DNA of 56,567 bases, taken from positions 1 to 56,567 of the IMG/VR virus record IMGVR_UViG_3300046474_000595. One strand, 5' to 3'. The position numbers were made by a program, and so were the translations under genes. The DNA comes from a virus. Each line of letters starts with the position of its first letter. Positions within the stretch are counted from its first letter, which is position 1. A model generated the notes under the pieces. It ran no database searches. It was not told where the DNA came from and worked only from the letters and a program-made list of their open reading frames with translations. Below, piece by piece: positions 17,539 through 26,417 of the stretch.

Positions 17539-18426
17539 TTAAATCACTTCATCTGCTTCCGGATAATGAGGGTCAATATCCGAGGCGGGTTTAACTGTAA
17601 CCTCTATCACATCTGCGCCATATTTTTGAGCCAAAAACCGCTCTCGATATAGATAAAATGCCGCATCGCAGACTTTCATGGTGAAATAAGCATTAAATCC
17701 ACCACCGACAGCAGCACCAAATACTGGAAGAGCTTGAGCCAACTTTGCTTTAGTGAGACGAACTCCAAGAGCTTTCGCTATTTCCTGGATGATTTTTACA
17801 AACACACTTTTCTCAAGCTCCTGCCAAGCTTTTTTCTTGGCCGTATCTTGTGCAATTTTTACCAGTTGAGCCATAGCAAGCGTTTTAGAGGCGTCAGTTG
17901 GGGACGAGGCAAGGCCTAACACGTTAAAAGCAAAAAGCCGTTCCTCTTGACGAGTCGTATCAAAACCGTAGTAAGCCGCGTACTCACCGATGGCCCTCAA
18001 ATTTAAGATTATCAGGGCGGGAATATCTACTGCCAAGCCTGCGACACCAGCAACTCCGGCGCCGGCGCCCTCTACCAATGCGATGCCTTTGTATTTTGCG
18101 CCAAGCCAACCAACCACCTTATCAACTTCAGACATATCCAGACTGTAAACATCATCATGTTTATCTATATGTAAATGTCCCGCATCGCGAAACTCTTCGA
18201 ATATTGCTTCTGGCCGTACGCTCCATTGAGCGGCATCGTTACATACACCGACAAGCCCCTCCATAGACTTTTTGATTACAGCCCCCACTCCAGGCGTTCC
18301 TAGTAGTAAATCGCCAGCCTTGTCTAAAGGCTGATTGATTACTTTCATTGCTTGGCCGAACCAACCTATATCAGGATGCTTCCACTCATGAATCTCTTTT
18401 GTTGCATGTGCTTCGTAAACCGACAT
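17539..18426 (-). CDS. EcsC-family protein
   Basis: A 295-residue protein matching the EcsC family: a Gly/Ala-rich hydrophobic centre (ALVEGAGAGVAGVAGLAVD, then PALIILNLRAIGEYAAYYGF) and an IIQEIAKALGVRLTKAKL region leading to LPVFGAAVGGGFNAY. These suggest membrane association. A TTG at 18435 has better-spaced AAGGGA and could be the true start. AT-rich, isolated between tail genes K and the HNH/wHTH pair, so an acquired gene. Biochemical role of the family is not established. Confidence 0.75.
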   Translation of the reverse strand: MSVYEAHATKEIHEWKHPDIGWFGQAMKVINQPLDKAGDLLLGTPGVGAVIKKSMEGLVGVCNDAAQWSVRPEAIFEEFRDAGHLHIDKHDDVYSLDMSEVDKVVGWLGAKYKGIALVEGAGAGVAGVAGLAVDIPALIILNLRAIGEYAAYYGFDTTRQEERLFAFNVLGLASSPTDASKTLAMAQLVKIAQDTAKKKAWQELEKSVFVKIIQEIAKALGVRLTKAKLAQALPVFGAAVGGGFNAYFTMKVCDAAFYLYRERFLAQKYGADVIEVTVKPASDIDPHYPEADEVI

Positions 18427-18573
18427 TTTTTTCAAAACGATTCCCTTCAATGAAATAGCATGACTAAAATTCCTTCCGGATAGACGTACACAAAGATATC
18501 AAGCCATGGTTGCTGGGCACTACATGGTGGTAGCTTTGCGCATGAGATGAGTCGATCCGCAGCTCAGAAGCTA

Positions 18574-19368
18574 CTATTTTGCCATCATGCTGTCTAGGTT
18601 TTGTGTATTCTCGTTTCCATGGAAGCAATGCCGCAAATTCATCGATGCTTTATGGTTCCAGGAACCACCCAGTACCATCACTTCAGACCGCCGCCCACAC
18701 AGGTGATGCAACAAAAACGGACCTGCCCCCACAACACCAGACGTTTCCCCCGGCAACGATGCATCTTCCCCCAAATAGATCCCCGCATGGTTCGGATACA
18801 CCGTCCTGCCGATAGCCATCACAATCATGTCCCCACGCTGCGGGGTCTCCACCCGGTAGAACCCGGCAGCTTCGTAATGCGCCTCGTACAAGCTGACGCT
18901 ATCCGCCCGCTCCCACCAGCCATCCTCTCGCTCATACCGAGGAAACTCGAGCCCCCATTCCCGCTGGTACCAATCCGCGCAGACTTGCCAGCAATCCCAC
19001 ACGCCATGCACAAAGGGCCGCCCAAGCAACGGCGTGTGGCCGGTGGGCGTGATGGTGCGCAGATCCGCCTCGGGCCAGCTGAGAATGTGCCAGGGCAAGG
19101 CCGTGGCTTCGCACATGGCCAGGTCCCGGTTTGAGGGTCGGCTTGTGGCGTCGGGGTGTGAATGGACGATACCGATAATGTCGCCCAAGTCTTCTGCTGC
19201 GGCGTAATCCTCTGGGGCGATGCGGAATTCTTCGGCTGGGTCTGCAGCAACGTTTCGGCACGGCACGTAGCGCTGGGATTTGCCGACGATGATGACCAGG
19301 CCGCAACACTCCCTCGGATACTCTACGGCCGCGTGCGCCTGTATGGCTTGGAGAAGGTCTTTGCGCAT
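18574..19368 (-). CDS. Tail assembly protein K (JAMM plus NlpC/P60)
   Basis: A 264-residue lambda gpK-type protein. The first domain is a JAMM peptidase: Glu in YPRECCGL, then HSHPDATSRPSNRD with the metal-binding His-x-His and Asp. The second is NlpC/P60: catalytic Cys in WDCWQVCADW and His in PNHAGIYLGE. It is thought to aid tail-tip assembly and cell-wall passage. It follows L by 3 bp. Confidence 0.92.
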   Translation of the reverse strand: MRKDLLQAIQAHAAVEYPRECCGLVIIVGKSQRYVPCRNVAADPAEEFRIAPEDYAAAEDLGDIIGIVHSHPDATSRPSNRDLAMCEATALPWHILSWPEADLRTITPTGHTPLLGRPFVHGVWDCWQVCADWYQREWGLEFPRYEREDGWWERADSVSLYEAHYEAAGFYRVETPQRGDMIVMAIGRTVYPNHAGIYLGEDASLPGETSGVVGAGPFLLHHLCGRRSEVMVLGGSWNHKASMNLRHCFHGNENTQNLDSMMAK

Positions 19369-19371
19369 GGG

Positions 19372-20124
19372 TCAGCTCCGGGCGATCAGCGACACCGCCG
19401 GGAAACCGCCATGTGACAGTTCGCTATGCTCGCCAAAACGCAAGCGGCAAGACGTCAGGGTGCCTTTGCATTGGTCCTTGGCCGGGTCGTCGGTAGGATT
19501 GTCTTCGTCGTCGAACATGGCGGCGCCGGTGTAGTTGCAGTCCGGGCCGCGGTAGCCCTGGGTCATGGCCCAGTGGCAGAAGGTCGTCATTTGACGGCCT
19601 GGCAAGCCGTGGTTGTCGATCTCCCCGGGCGATGACAGCTCCCAGCGCACCTGCTCGCCGTCTTCGCTGGTTTTCTGGTCGATGTACCAGATCTCCAGCG
19701 CCTCCTGAGTGGGATCAGCGGTCGGGTTGCCGTCGGGGAAGTTCTGCTCGTCCAGGTATTGCGCCAGAGTCTCGCGCACGGTCAGTTTGAATTTGAGCAG
19801 GTCGTCGAAGGCCAGACATAGCGCCGTGACCCGGCCGCTGACGTTGCCAGCGACAAAGGTAGGGCGTGTTGCCGTGCCATCGCTGGTGGCGCCGATACCT
19901 TCAATCTGCACCGGCCAGGCGGCGTATTCGTGGCCTTGCCACCAGATGGATTTGGCTGGCAGCTCTTCGTCTGCAGTCGCGGCAGCCTCCAGCTCGGCCG
20001 GCGTATGGGCGATGGCGTGGCCATGGAAGCGCAGGAAGTCCGCGCCATAGTCGCTGCCATCGATTTCAAACAGGCGCACTTCGGCGCCGGGCTCCAGTTT
20101 CTGGATGTCCGTGATCAGGGCCAT
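19372..20124 (-). CDS. Minor tail protein L
   Basis: A 250-residue lambda gpL-type tail-tip protein. It starts with MALITDIQKLEPGAEVRLFEID and carries four C-terminal cysteines (FCHWAM, DCNYTG, QCKGTL, SCRLRFG), the set that binds an iron-sulphur cluster in lambda gpL. It joins the tube to the tip. It is 7 bp from M and 3 bp from K. Confidence 0.92.
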   Translation of the reverse strand: MALITDIQKLEPGAEVRLFEIDGSDYGADFLRFHGHAIAHTPAELEAAATADEELPAKSIWWQGHEYAAWPVQIEGIGATSDGTATRPTFVAGNVSGRVTALCLAFDDLLKFKLTVRETLAQYLDEQNFPDGNPTADPTQEALEIWYIDQKTSEDGEQVRWELSSPGEIDNHGLPGRQMTTFCHWAMTQGYRGPDCNYTGAAMFDDEDNPTDDPAKDQCKGTLTSCRLRFGEHSELSHGGFPAVSLIARS

Positions 20125-20131
20125 GGGTGCC

Positions 20132-20470
20132 TCAGGGGTGAAAGGTTTGTTCGAAGGTGGCGGTCAGGGTGTAGACCTCGCCGCCCCGGCATGCGGTGCG
20201 GTAGCTCGCACAGGTGAACAGGCCGAGTTCGCCCAGTGGAGGCGTCCAGAGAAAGGCCTTGGCGCCCCGGTGCAGATCAAGGAAATCGACGATCGCCCTC
20301 ACCTGCTCCTGCGGCCCGGTATGGGAAATGGGCCAGCTCTGGGATTTGCTGTTGAGGCCGTCGGCGGCTTTTTGGCTGTAGCCATCGCCGAACTGGACGC
20401 TGCGCACGCGATGCGTGATGTCCCCGGTGGCGCCGTTCTCTACGGACCAGGTGAAGGTTTGAATTGCCAT
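20132..20470 (-). CDS. Minor tail protein M
   Basis: A 112-residue lambda gpM-type protein with the family patterns VRSVQFGDGYSQKAADG and AKAFLWTPPLGE. It sits in the tail tip between tape measure and L. The gene follows the tape-measure gene by 5 bp. Confidence 0.9.
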   Translation of the reverse strand: MAIQTFTWSVENGATGDITHRVRSVQFGDGYSQKAADGLNSKSQSWPISHTGPQEQVRAIVDFLDLHRGAKAFLWTPPLGELGLFTCASYRTACRGGEVYTLTATFEQTFHP

Positions 20471-20475
20471 GGGTT

Positions 20476-23400
20476 TCAGCCTCGGCCCTTGATCGCCAGC
20501 CAGATCCGGCCACCGGGTTGCAGGCCTTTGCGGATGGCAGATTCAGCCTCGGCTCGCGCCGCGTCCTGGATGCCTTTGCCAAGCTCGGCACCGGTCTGGG
20601 GATCGCCAACGGTTGCACTGGCGGCGCCCGACGCATCAATCGAGACATGGATCGGGAAGTTGAAGACGTTGCCGCCCGTTGCGCCAGCGCCAACCGCGCG
20701 CACACCCAGCGCGCCGCTGGCCGTGCGGGTGAGCGGCATGATTGCTTCCGGCCCGTCTTCGCCCATAACTCCAGTCTTGCCGCCAGCCATGCCGAACGCT
20801 GTCGGCCGGGTAACAACGCCATCGCTGATGGCTGCGCCTTTGGCGAACAACTGCACGCCTGAATCCCAGGCGCCGCCCTTGGCTTGGGGAAAATACTCCG
20901 GCCCGTAGCCTTGCGCAGTGGAGCCCGGCGACTTGGCGCTTCCGCCAGCGAAACTGCCAGCGATTGAGCTGAGCATCTGCACAATGGCCTGGCGCGTCGC
21001 GATGCGGGCAATGTCGGCCAGGATAGATCGGGTGAAGTCGGCAAACGACAGCTTGCCGGTCATCGCGAACTGCACAATGGCGTCCTCCATGGAGCTGAAC
21101 GCGCTGGTGAACATGCTGCGGGTCTGCCCGGTGACGTCCCGTGCTGAATCCAGATAGTTATCCCAGGCCGATGTCGCGCCGCTCAACCAGCTGCTTTGAG
21201 CCGCTTCAATGTCCGCGTAGTTTTTCCTGATCTGGTCGGTTGCAGACTTGTGAGCATCAGCCAGGGTCTGAGTTTTCTCAGCAAACTCCTCATCCGACAT
21301 GGAACGGGAGGGATCTGACTTCTGGTTGGCCAGGTCGAGGGATTGCTGGGCAAAACGATCCTGCTGGGCGTTGAGTTCGGCATTCAGCGCATTGGCCCTG
21401 TCTCCGCGACCCACACCCGACACTGCGCGCTCACCAGCCAAGCGCAGGGCGTCAGCCTGACGTTTGAGTGCGTCGGTGTAACCGTTAACCCGAGCTGTTT
21501 GTTGCTTGAGGCGCCCCTCTTCCTCCGTCGCCAGGATCTGCTGCTTGCTCTGGGCATCCTGTTGCGCCTTGACCATTGCGACACGTGTATCAGCAATTTT
21601 CTGATCAAGCTGTATGGCCTGTTCTGCCGTGGTGCTTTTCTTGTTTCTGGCAGCTTCCAGGGCAGATATTTCAGCCTGATAGGCGATTTCGATCTCGGCT
21701 GCTTGCTGCTGGATCAAGGCGATACGCTGTGCGTGGTAGCTCTCCTGGGATGTCAGGCCTGCCTTGTGGGAGGCATTCAGTTCTTTTTCCAGATTGCTGT
21801 AGTAGCCCAGCGCTGCGGCGAGTTGGTTTTTTGCGTTGTGAAAACCACTGAGGTCTACCTGGCCCGGCCCGGCCTTCGGGTCCTTGTATCTGTCAGCGAT
21901 AACTGCCAAGCCTTTGGCGACGGCCTTGGGCTGAACATTCGGGTCATTCGCGTTTGCCTTACGCAAGCGCACGACATCAGCCAAGTACTCTGCTTGTAGC
22001 TTGTTGCGCTTTTGCAACGCCGTGAGCCCTGAGTCATTTACGGCTTTGATACGTTTAGCAGCATCGATGGCGTCCTGCTCGGTTTTTGCTTGCTCGCCGT
22101 CGTATTTCGCAATGTCGGCCTTCGCGGCCTTTTCATCACGCAACATATTCAGCTTGTTGTCGTAGTAATCGATCATCACCTGCTTGTTTTGAAACAGGCC
22201 GATGTCACCGGCTTTCGCCCTATCAAGATCTCGCTGCGCCTGTTCGATGTCAGCATCGATATCCGGGCGGCCAAAGTTGTTGAGGGTATCGAGCGATTTT
22301 TTGGCAGCGTCAGTCACGCCTCTCCAGGCTCGCTGCCACAATCCCAGATTGTCGGTTACTTCTTTCGATCGCCCCGTAAGGGTATCGATGAATGTGTCAG
22401 TAAGAAGCCTAACCGCGCCCGCTTCGTTGCCCTGCTCCTTGAGCGCGACAATTTGCGCGTAAACCGATGCCGTCAGGAAATGATATTGGTCGTTGAGAGT
22501 TTTAGCTGCCGCCACAGGATCTTTGGCGATCAATACAAACTCGGCAATGGTTGCGTCCACCGACTTACCCGTGGCGTCCTCCATTGCCGCCGCCGCATCG
22601 GCGATACCCTTGAAGCTGTCACCGGTAATCAATCCACTGGCGGCCAACTTGCTTAACGATGCAGCAGCCTCACCGGTGGTGCCGTTGGTGGCGCTGACCT
22701 GGCGCGCCAGATCGGCTAACTGGTCCGCTGATTTACCAGCGTAGTTGCCAGTCAAAATCAGCGATTTGTTGTACTCGTCCGCCTCCTTGCTGCCCTTGTA
22801 ATAACCGTACGCCAAGGTGCCGATCGCCGCTGCGGCAAGCGCTGCAGGAGCAACCAACTGAACCAGGCCGATGACAGAGTTGCCGGTAGCCGTGGCGAGC
22901 CGCGCAAAGGCCAAGCCTGCCCGATCGAAATCACCTGCAGCAGCGGCTTTCGCCAGCTCCACCATGCTTTCCTTCGCGCCAGCGGTGCTCAGATCGAGTT
23001 GATTCGCACCACCGGATACCACGGTGTATTGAGCCTCCAGCTTGCCCAATGCTTCTGCATATTCACTCTGGCTAAGGCGCCCAGCATCGAAGTGTTTGCC
23101 CAGGGACTCGACGTGGCCATCAAGCTTGGCCAGCGCTGCGCGTGCCGGATCAATCGCACTGAGCAGGCTGTTCAGCGCTTTTTGTTCATCCAGCGTCGAC
23201 TTCACCAGGGCAGCCTGCTGCTTGTCGAGGGCGGCGGTGATTTTGCCGAACTCGGCCTCCCCATAGGCGCCTGCCTTGGTCAGCTTGGCCAACGCATCGC
23301 GCTGACGCCCCAGCTCATGGGTGGTCTTGGCACCCGCAGAAAGCGCCTTTTCCAGCGCTTTCATCTCATCCATGAGGCCGACCGCCGATTGTTCGGCACG

Positions 23401-23490
23401 CTCGCCGGCCTTGGTCATTTTTTCGAGGTCAGTGGCAGCCTGGGCGGCGTCGGTGGAGTCGACGCGTATCCCTAGTTCGGCAATATTCAT
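20476..23490 (-). CDS. Tail tape measure protein
   Basis: A 1004-residue protein setting tail length. The N-terminus (MNIAELGIRVDSTDAAQA) opens a long helical, Ala/Lys/Gln-rich coiled-coil body. A hydrophobic region (ALAAAAIGTLAYGYYKG) and a C-terminal lambda-H-like segment follow (MEDAIVQFAMTGKLSFADF). At roughly 1.5 A per residue the tail would be about 150 nm. Start 23490 has AAGGTG upstream. Confidence 0.95.
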   Translation of the reverse strand: MNIAELGIRVDSTDAAQAATDLEKMTKAGERAEQSAVGLMDEMKALEKALSAGAKTTHELGRQRDALAKLTKAGAYGEAEFGKITAALDKQQAALVKSTLDEQKALNSLLSAIDPARAALAKLDGHVESLGKHFDAGRLSQSEYAEALGKLEAQYTVVSGGANQLDLSTAGAKESMVELAKAAAAGDFDRAGLAFARLATATGNSVIGLVQLVAPAALAAAAIGTLAYGYYKGSKEADEYNKSLILTGNYAGKSADQLADLARQVSATNGTTGEAAASLSKLAASGLITGDSFKGIADAAAAMEDATGKSVDATIAEFVLIAKDPVAAAKTLNDQYHFLTASVYAQIVALKEQGNEAGAVRLLTDTFIDTLTGRSKEVTDNLGLWQRAWRGVTDAAKKSLDTLNNFGRPDIDADIEQAQRDLDRAKAGDIGLFQNKQVMIDYYDNKLNMLRDEKAAKADIAKYDGEQAKTEQDAIDAAKRIKAVNDSGLTALQKRNKLQAEYLADVVRLRKANANDPNVQPKAVAKGLAVIADRYKDPKAGPGQVDLSGFHNAKNQLAAALGYYSNLEKELNASHKAGLTSQESYHAQRIALIQQQAAEIEIAYQAEISALEAARNKKSTTAEQAIQLDQKIADTRVAMVKAQQDAQSKQQILATEEEGRLKQQTARVNGYTDALKRQADALRLAGERAVSGVGRGDRANALNAELNAQQDRFAQQSLDLANQKSDPSRSMSDEEFAEKTQTLADAHKSATDQIRKNYADIEAAQSSWLSGATSAWDNYLDSARDVTGQTRSMFTSAFSSMEDAIVQFAMTGKLSFADFTRSILADIARIATRQAIVQMLSSIAGSFAGGSAKSPGSTAQGYGPEYFPQAKGGAWDSGVQLFAKGAAISDGVVTRPTAFGMAGGKTGVMGEDGPEAIMPLTRTASGALGVRAVGAGATGGNVFNFPIHVSIDASGAASATVGDPQTGAELGKGIQDAARAEAESAIRKGLQPGGRIWLAIKGRG

Positions 23491-23626
23491 CGGGCACCTT
23501 GCCATTACATGGTAACGCTATAATGAAATACGCCATTAGCCGAATATGTCATGAGCGGCAAATGGACTTTGTTCGATCTGTATCTATACCTAAGAGGCAG
23601 TACCCAAAAACAATAAGGAACCAAAC

Positions 23627-23860
23627 ATGAAACTCACTGACGAAGAAATAGTAAAACAGGAAGTAGATGCTTACTTCAAAGCGCATGAAGGAGACATAGA
23701 AATTTATATATCTCCTTTATTGTGCGAGCACAAAGACCTCCTGATCACCCTTCTGAACGCCTGTGTAGCACTTATGCCAAACTTGCTTGCAAAAACAGTA
23801 CTACCGCCCCTTATATTGTATATAAAAGAAACTCTCGACAAACGCTGCGCAAGTAAATAA
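23627..23860 (+). CDS. Small plus-strand accessory protein
   Basis: A 77-residue protein on the strand opposite to the late operon. It starts MKLTDEEIVKQEVDAYFKAH and has a hydrophobic middle (LLITLLNACVALMPNLLAKT, then PPLILYI). AAGGA lies upstream of the ATG, and a perfect TATAAT (23519-23524) lies about 100 bp upstream, although its -35 partner is poor. AT-rich, between tape measure and chaperone genes: a moron layout. Function unknown. Confidence 0.6.
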   Translation: MKLTDEEIVKQEVDAYFKAHEGDIEIYISPLLCEHKDLLITLLNACVALMPNLLAKTVLPPLILYIKETLDKRCASK

Positions 23861-23930
23861 ATCCCGCTCACACGCCGATTAAGAGCGTTATTGGCTTTCA
23901 ACTCTTAGCAGTCCGGCTGTTACCTCCAAT

Positions 23931-24248
23931 TCATATCAGCTGACTAGTCTGCTCACCCAAGACAGCCCATTCCATTTCCCGGATATCTGCAAAGCGGCTC
24001 GAAAACTCAACAGTCGGAATATCCAGCAAACGCATCACGTTTTTTAAGACGCCGTAATCCAGCCCTATGGGCCCGGTATACCCATGCCGCCACTGGGTAC
24101 TCATCGCCTCGAAGATCAGAAACGACGACCAGTTACAGCGCCATACCTCCACCCGCGATTCAGGGATATCCGCCCTGGACAGGCCGAAGGCGACGAGATG
24201 GGTATCCGATGGCCCGGAGTCATAAAGCGCCCGGGCCACCTGAGTCAG
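23931..24248 (-). CDS. Tail assembly chaperone GT extension (DUF1799-like), made by -1 frameshift
   Basis: A 105-codon open frame that directly continues the G-type chaperone after a -1 slip at 24248-24254, giving a 232-residue fusion with no intervening stop. Its sequence (WRHGYTGPIGLDYGVLK) matches the DUF1799-type T domain. A GTG at 24239 without a ribosome site is an unlikely independent start. In lambda the GT protein recruits the tail tube to the tape measure. Confidence 0.85.
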   Translation of the reverse strand: MTQVARALYDSGPSDTHLVAFGLSRADIPESRVEVWRCNWSSFLIFEAMSTQWRHGYTGPIGLDYGVLKNVMRLLDIPTVEFSSRFADIREMEWAVLGEQTSQLI

Positions 24249-24628
24249 TTTCCCAGGCGGGCCCTGGAAAACGCGTCGCTATAGGTCTTAACCACTGCGT
24301 CCGAAACGCCGATGCAGCTTTTGACCAGGGCAAAAACCGACTCGTCGGTGAATGGATCATCAAAGCCCCAGCCAACAACCAGATCCTTGACCTGGCCGAC
24401 GCCCTGCTCGATCTCGGCCGCTGTGATATCTGCCAACGTGGGCTCTGCATCCTTGAAGCGCTCGCCCAGGGCTTCGGCCTGCTGCTTCCAGCTATCGAAC
24501 AGCACCGCGAGTTCTGCGCGATCGCGGTACCGAAACGTGAACGACACGGAAACCGGATCGCCGCCCACCTGAGGGATCGGCACTTCGGCCTTGAAGGTCG
24601 GATTGGGCGTGATGGAAAACTTTGCCAT
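24245..24628 (-). CDS. Tail assembly chaperone G
   Basis: A 127-residue chaperone, acidic and helical (KQQAEALGERFKDAEPT), just before the tape measure and after the tube protein, the standard place for gpG. It ends at the TGA right after a slippery heptamer, so a minority of ribosomes make the longer G-T fusion. Confidence 0.9.
   Translation of the reverse strand: MAKFSITPNPTFKAEVPIPQVGGDPVSVSFTFRYRDRAELAVLFDSWKQQAEALGERFKDAEPTLADITAAEIEQGVGQVKDLVVGWGFDDPFTDESVFALVKSCIGVSDAVVKTYSDAFSRARLGN
24248..24254 (-). promoter_or_regulatory. Programmed -1 frameshift slippery site GGGAAAC
   Basis: On the minus strand the frame reads CTG GGA AAC TGA, so G-GGA-AAC is an X-XXY-YYZ heptamer in the correct frame, directly before the stop. 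A -1 slip reads on into the DUF1799-like frame. Lambda uses GGGAAAG at the same gene junction. Confidence 0.88.
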
Positions 24629-24639
24629 GTAGGTTGTCC

Positions 24640-25302
24640 TCAGGTGGTGGGTTCAAGTAGCGCCCGGTAGCGCATTGGGCGTCCTGCCAGGGCGACGCTG
24701 ATAACCCGGGTCATCAGCGCGTTACGCGCCAGGGTTGGTGTCGAGGTGATCGACACATAGCCGCTATAGAGCATGATCAGGCCACCCGGCAGGTTCAGGC
24801 GCAGCACGCGGACCTTCTTGTCCTCATCGGCCGCCTCGCAGATCGCCACGTACGGCAGGTCTGGGTCATCGGCAACGGTGATAGCCAAGGTGATCGGGTT
24901 CTTGGTAGTGGGCATCTGCCGGTCGTCATCGTCGGCCAGGAAGCCGAAGGACAGAAATTTCTGATCGCCACCGCTGGCATTGAGCTCGGTGATTTGCGAG
25001 ATCTCGGTGAAAGCGCTGACAGCGCGAACCGAGCCGATGCCAGAGCCTGCTGGATAAGCCTGGACGTTGCGGGTATCGATCCCTTCCAGTGCGAATTCTC
25101 CTGCCTGAGACGCTGTTACTCGCACCGCACGGTCATTGAGACGGGTCCAGCCGGATGTCACAGCGATGATCGTGCCGTCTTCCGGATTCTGGTCAACTTC
25201 GGCGATGGCCGGGTTGCTGTTGCTGATGGCTGTTATCGGAATGGCAGTTTCGTACTCGGCGGCAATTTCCAGCGTCCCGCCGTTCGGCATTTGAAAGGGC
25301 AT
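24640..25302 (-). CDS. Major tail tube protein
   Basis: A 220-residue protein starting MPFQMPNGGTLEIAAEY, in the place of lambda gpV. The C-terminus (SITSTPTLARNALMTRVISV) resembles an Ig-like or tube-fold end. It forms the stacked rings of the non-contractile tail. Start 25302 follows a terminator-like hairpin. A longer in-frame start would begin in that hairpin region. Confidence 0.85.
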   Translation of the reverse strand: MPFQMPNGGTLEIAAEYETAIPITAISNSNPAIAEVDQNPEDGTIIAVTSGWTRLNDRAVRVTASQAGEFALEGIDTRNVQAYPAGSGIGSVRAVSAFTEISQITELNASGGDQKFLSFGFLADDDDRQMPTTKNPITLAITVADDPDLPYVAICEAADEDKKVRVLRLNLPGGLIMLYSGYVSITSTPTLARNALMTRVISVALAGRPMRYRALLEPTT

Positions 25303-25328
25303 GATTTTTCCTCTGTACAGAAATAACA

Positions 25329-25349
25329 AAACCCGCACGGGGCGGGTTT
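25329..25349 (-). terminator. Terminator-like hairpin before the tail tube gene
   Basis: AAACCCGC pairs with GCGGGTTT around a 5-nt loop; on the minus strand T-rich sequence (TTTTGTTATTTC) follows. Located in the gap between tail terminator and tube genes. Confidence 0.6.
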
Positions 25350-25371
25350 CAGGTAACGCTGATGCGAGGGC

Positions 25372-25779
25372 CTAAACGTCGGCCCGGTACTGAAATGAAA
25401 CGGGAATAGTGAAGCGGGTATCGTCCTGGATATCCGGCCCCTGCTCGAGCGGCGTCATGACTTGTACCGTAAGGCCCTTGCGGGTTTGCCGTTCGTTGAG
25501 CGGAAACAGCTCCGCCAGTTCGTCCACCAGGTCCCCTATCGCTACGGCGCCGCGACCTGCCGGGCCGATGATACTGATCTGATAAACCCCGACATACGCC
25601 CGATGTTTGCCTTTGAGGTCGCTGCTTTCCGTACCCGCCGGCAAAGTGAATACCCGCAGGTAGATCTCGCCATCCACGGGCTGGTGAAACTCGTTGCGGT
25701 AAACGACATGCAGCGACTTCGACGCGGCCCACGCCTGCAGCCGGGTGTCGAAGATCATGCTGATGGTGAAGTGACTCAT
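25372..25779 (-). CDS. Tail terminator (DUF4128 type)
   Basis: A 135-residue protein with the DUF4128-type patterns FDTRLQAWAASKSLHVVYRN and VYQISIIGPAGRG. It corresponds to lambda gpU, which caps the tail tube and joins it to the head. It overlaps the previous gene by 4 bp. Confidence 0.82.
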   Translation of the reverse strand: MSHFTISMIFDTRLQAWAASKSLHVVYRNEFHQPVDGEIYLRVFTLPAGTESSDLKGKHRAYVGVYQISIIGPAGRGAVAIGDLVDELAELFPLNERQTRKGLTVQVMTPLEQGPDIQDDTRFTIPVSFQYRADV

Positions 25780-26417
25780 ACCTGGTTGTTCCTGATCGCG
25801 GCGTCGACGATCTGTTGAAAGCGCGCCACGGTGATGCGAACCATGCCGCCCGGGGCCTGGGTGGAATGACCGTATTCAAGCGGAACGGCGTACGGCAAGT
25901 TGTTAAGCAGATAGGCGACCTGACCTGCGCTGAAGTCACTGACAGCGGCGATCAGTGACGCGATCGTTTCTCGCCCGTCAGGATCAACCTCATCGAAAGT
26001 GACGTTCTCGACCATGTCTATCGATAGATGCCAGTTGGCGCGAAAGCGACCGCCTACATAGCCTTTTCCAGCGACCAGGCCGCTGACGTTGAAGTTCTGC
26101 TCCCGCTCAGCCTTGGTCAGGCGCTGGGCGAATTTCACGCCGCGCTTGAGCTTCCCGGCGTTGGTGAAGTTGCTCGCAGTCAGGTTGGTGATGGTGTTAC
26201 GCAGGGACACCTTGAAGTCGTAAGCATCGGCCTCGGCTTTGTTGGCTGCACGAAAGCGGGTATTGGCCGCCCAGATCTCCGGGTTGCCGACCGGCGACAT
26301 ACGTATCAGCGAGCTGCCGATTTCGATGATGATTTCCTGCAGGCTGGCATCAATGGCCTGCTGAGTCCTGGCCGCGAATTCGGCCAGGTTTAGCGCGAAG
26401 CTACCCGACGGGCTCAT
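25776..26417 (-). CDS. Head-tail joining protein, gpZ/HK97 gp10-like
   Basis: A 213-residue protein (FALNLAEFAARTQQAIDASL, SSLIRMSPVGNPEIWAAN, LPYAVPLEYGHSTQAPGGMV). The YAVPLEYGHS pattern near the end is typical of HK97 gp10-like/minor tail Z proteins that act at the head-tail joint. It overlaps its neighbours on both sides by 4 bp. Confidence 0.8.
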   Translation of the reverse strand: MSPSGSFALNLAEFAARTQQAIDASLQEIIIEIGSSLIRMSPVGNPEIWAANTRFRAANKAEADAYDFKVSLRNTITNLTASNFTNAGKLKRGVKFAQRLTKAEREQNFNVSGLVAGKGYVGGRFRANWHLSIDMVENVTFDEVDPDGRETIASLIAAVSDFSAGQVAYLLNNLPYAVPLEYGHSTQAPGGMVRITVARFQQIVDAAIRNNQV

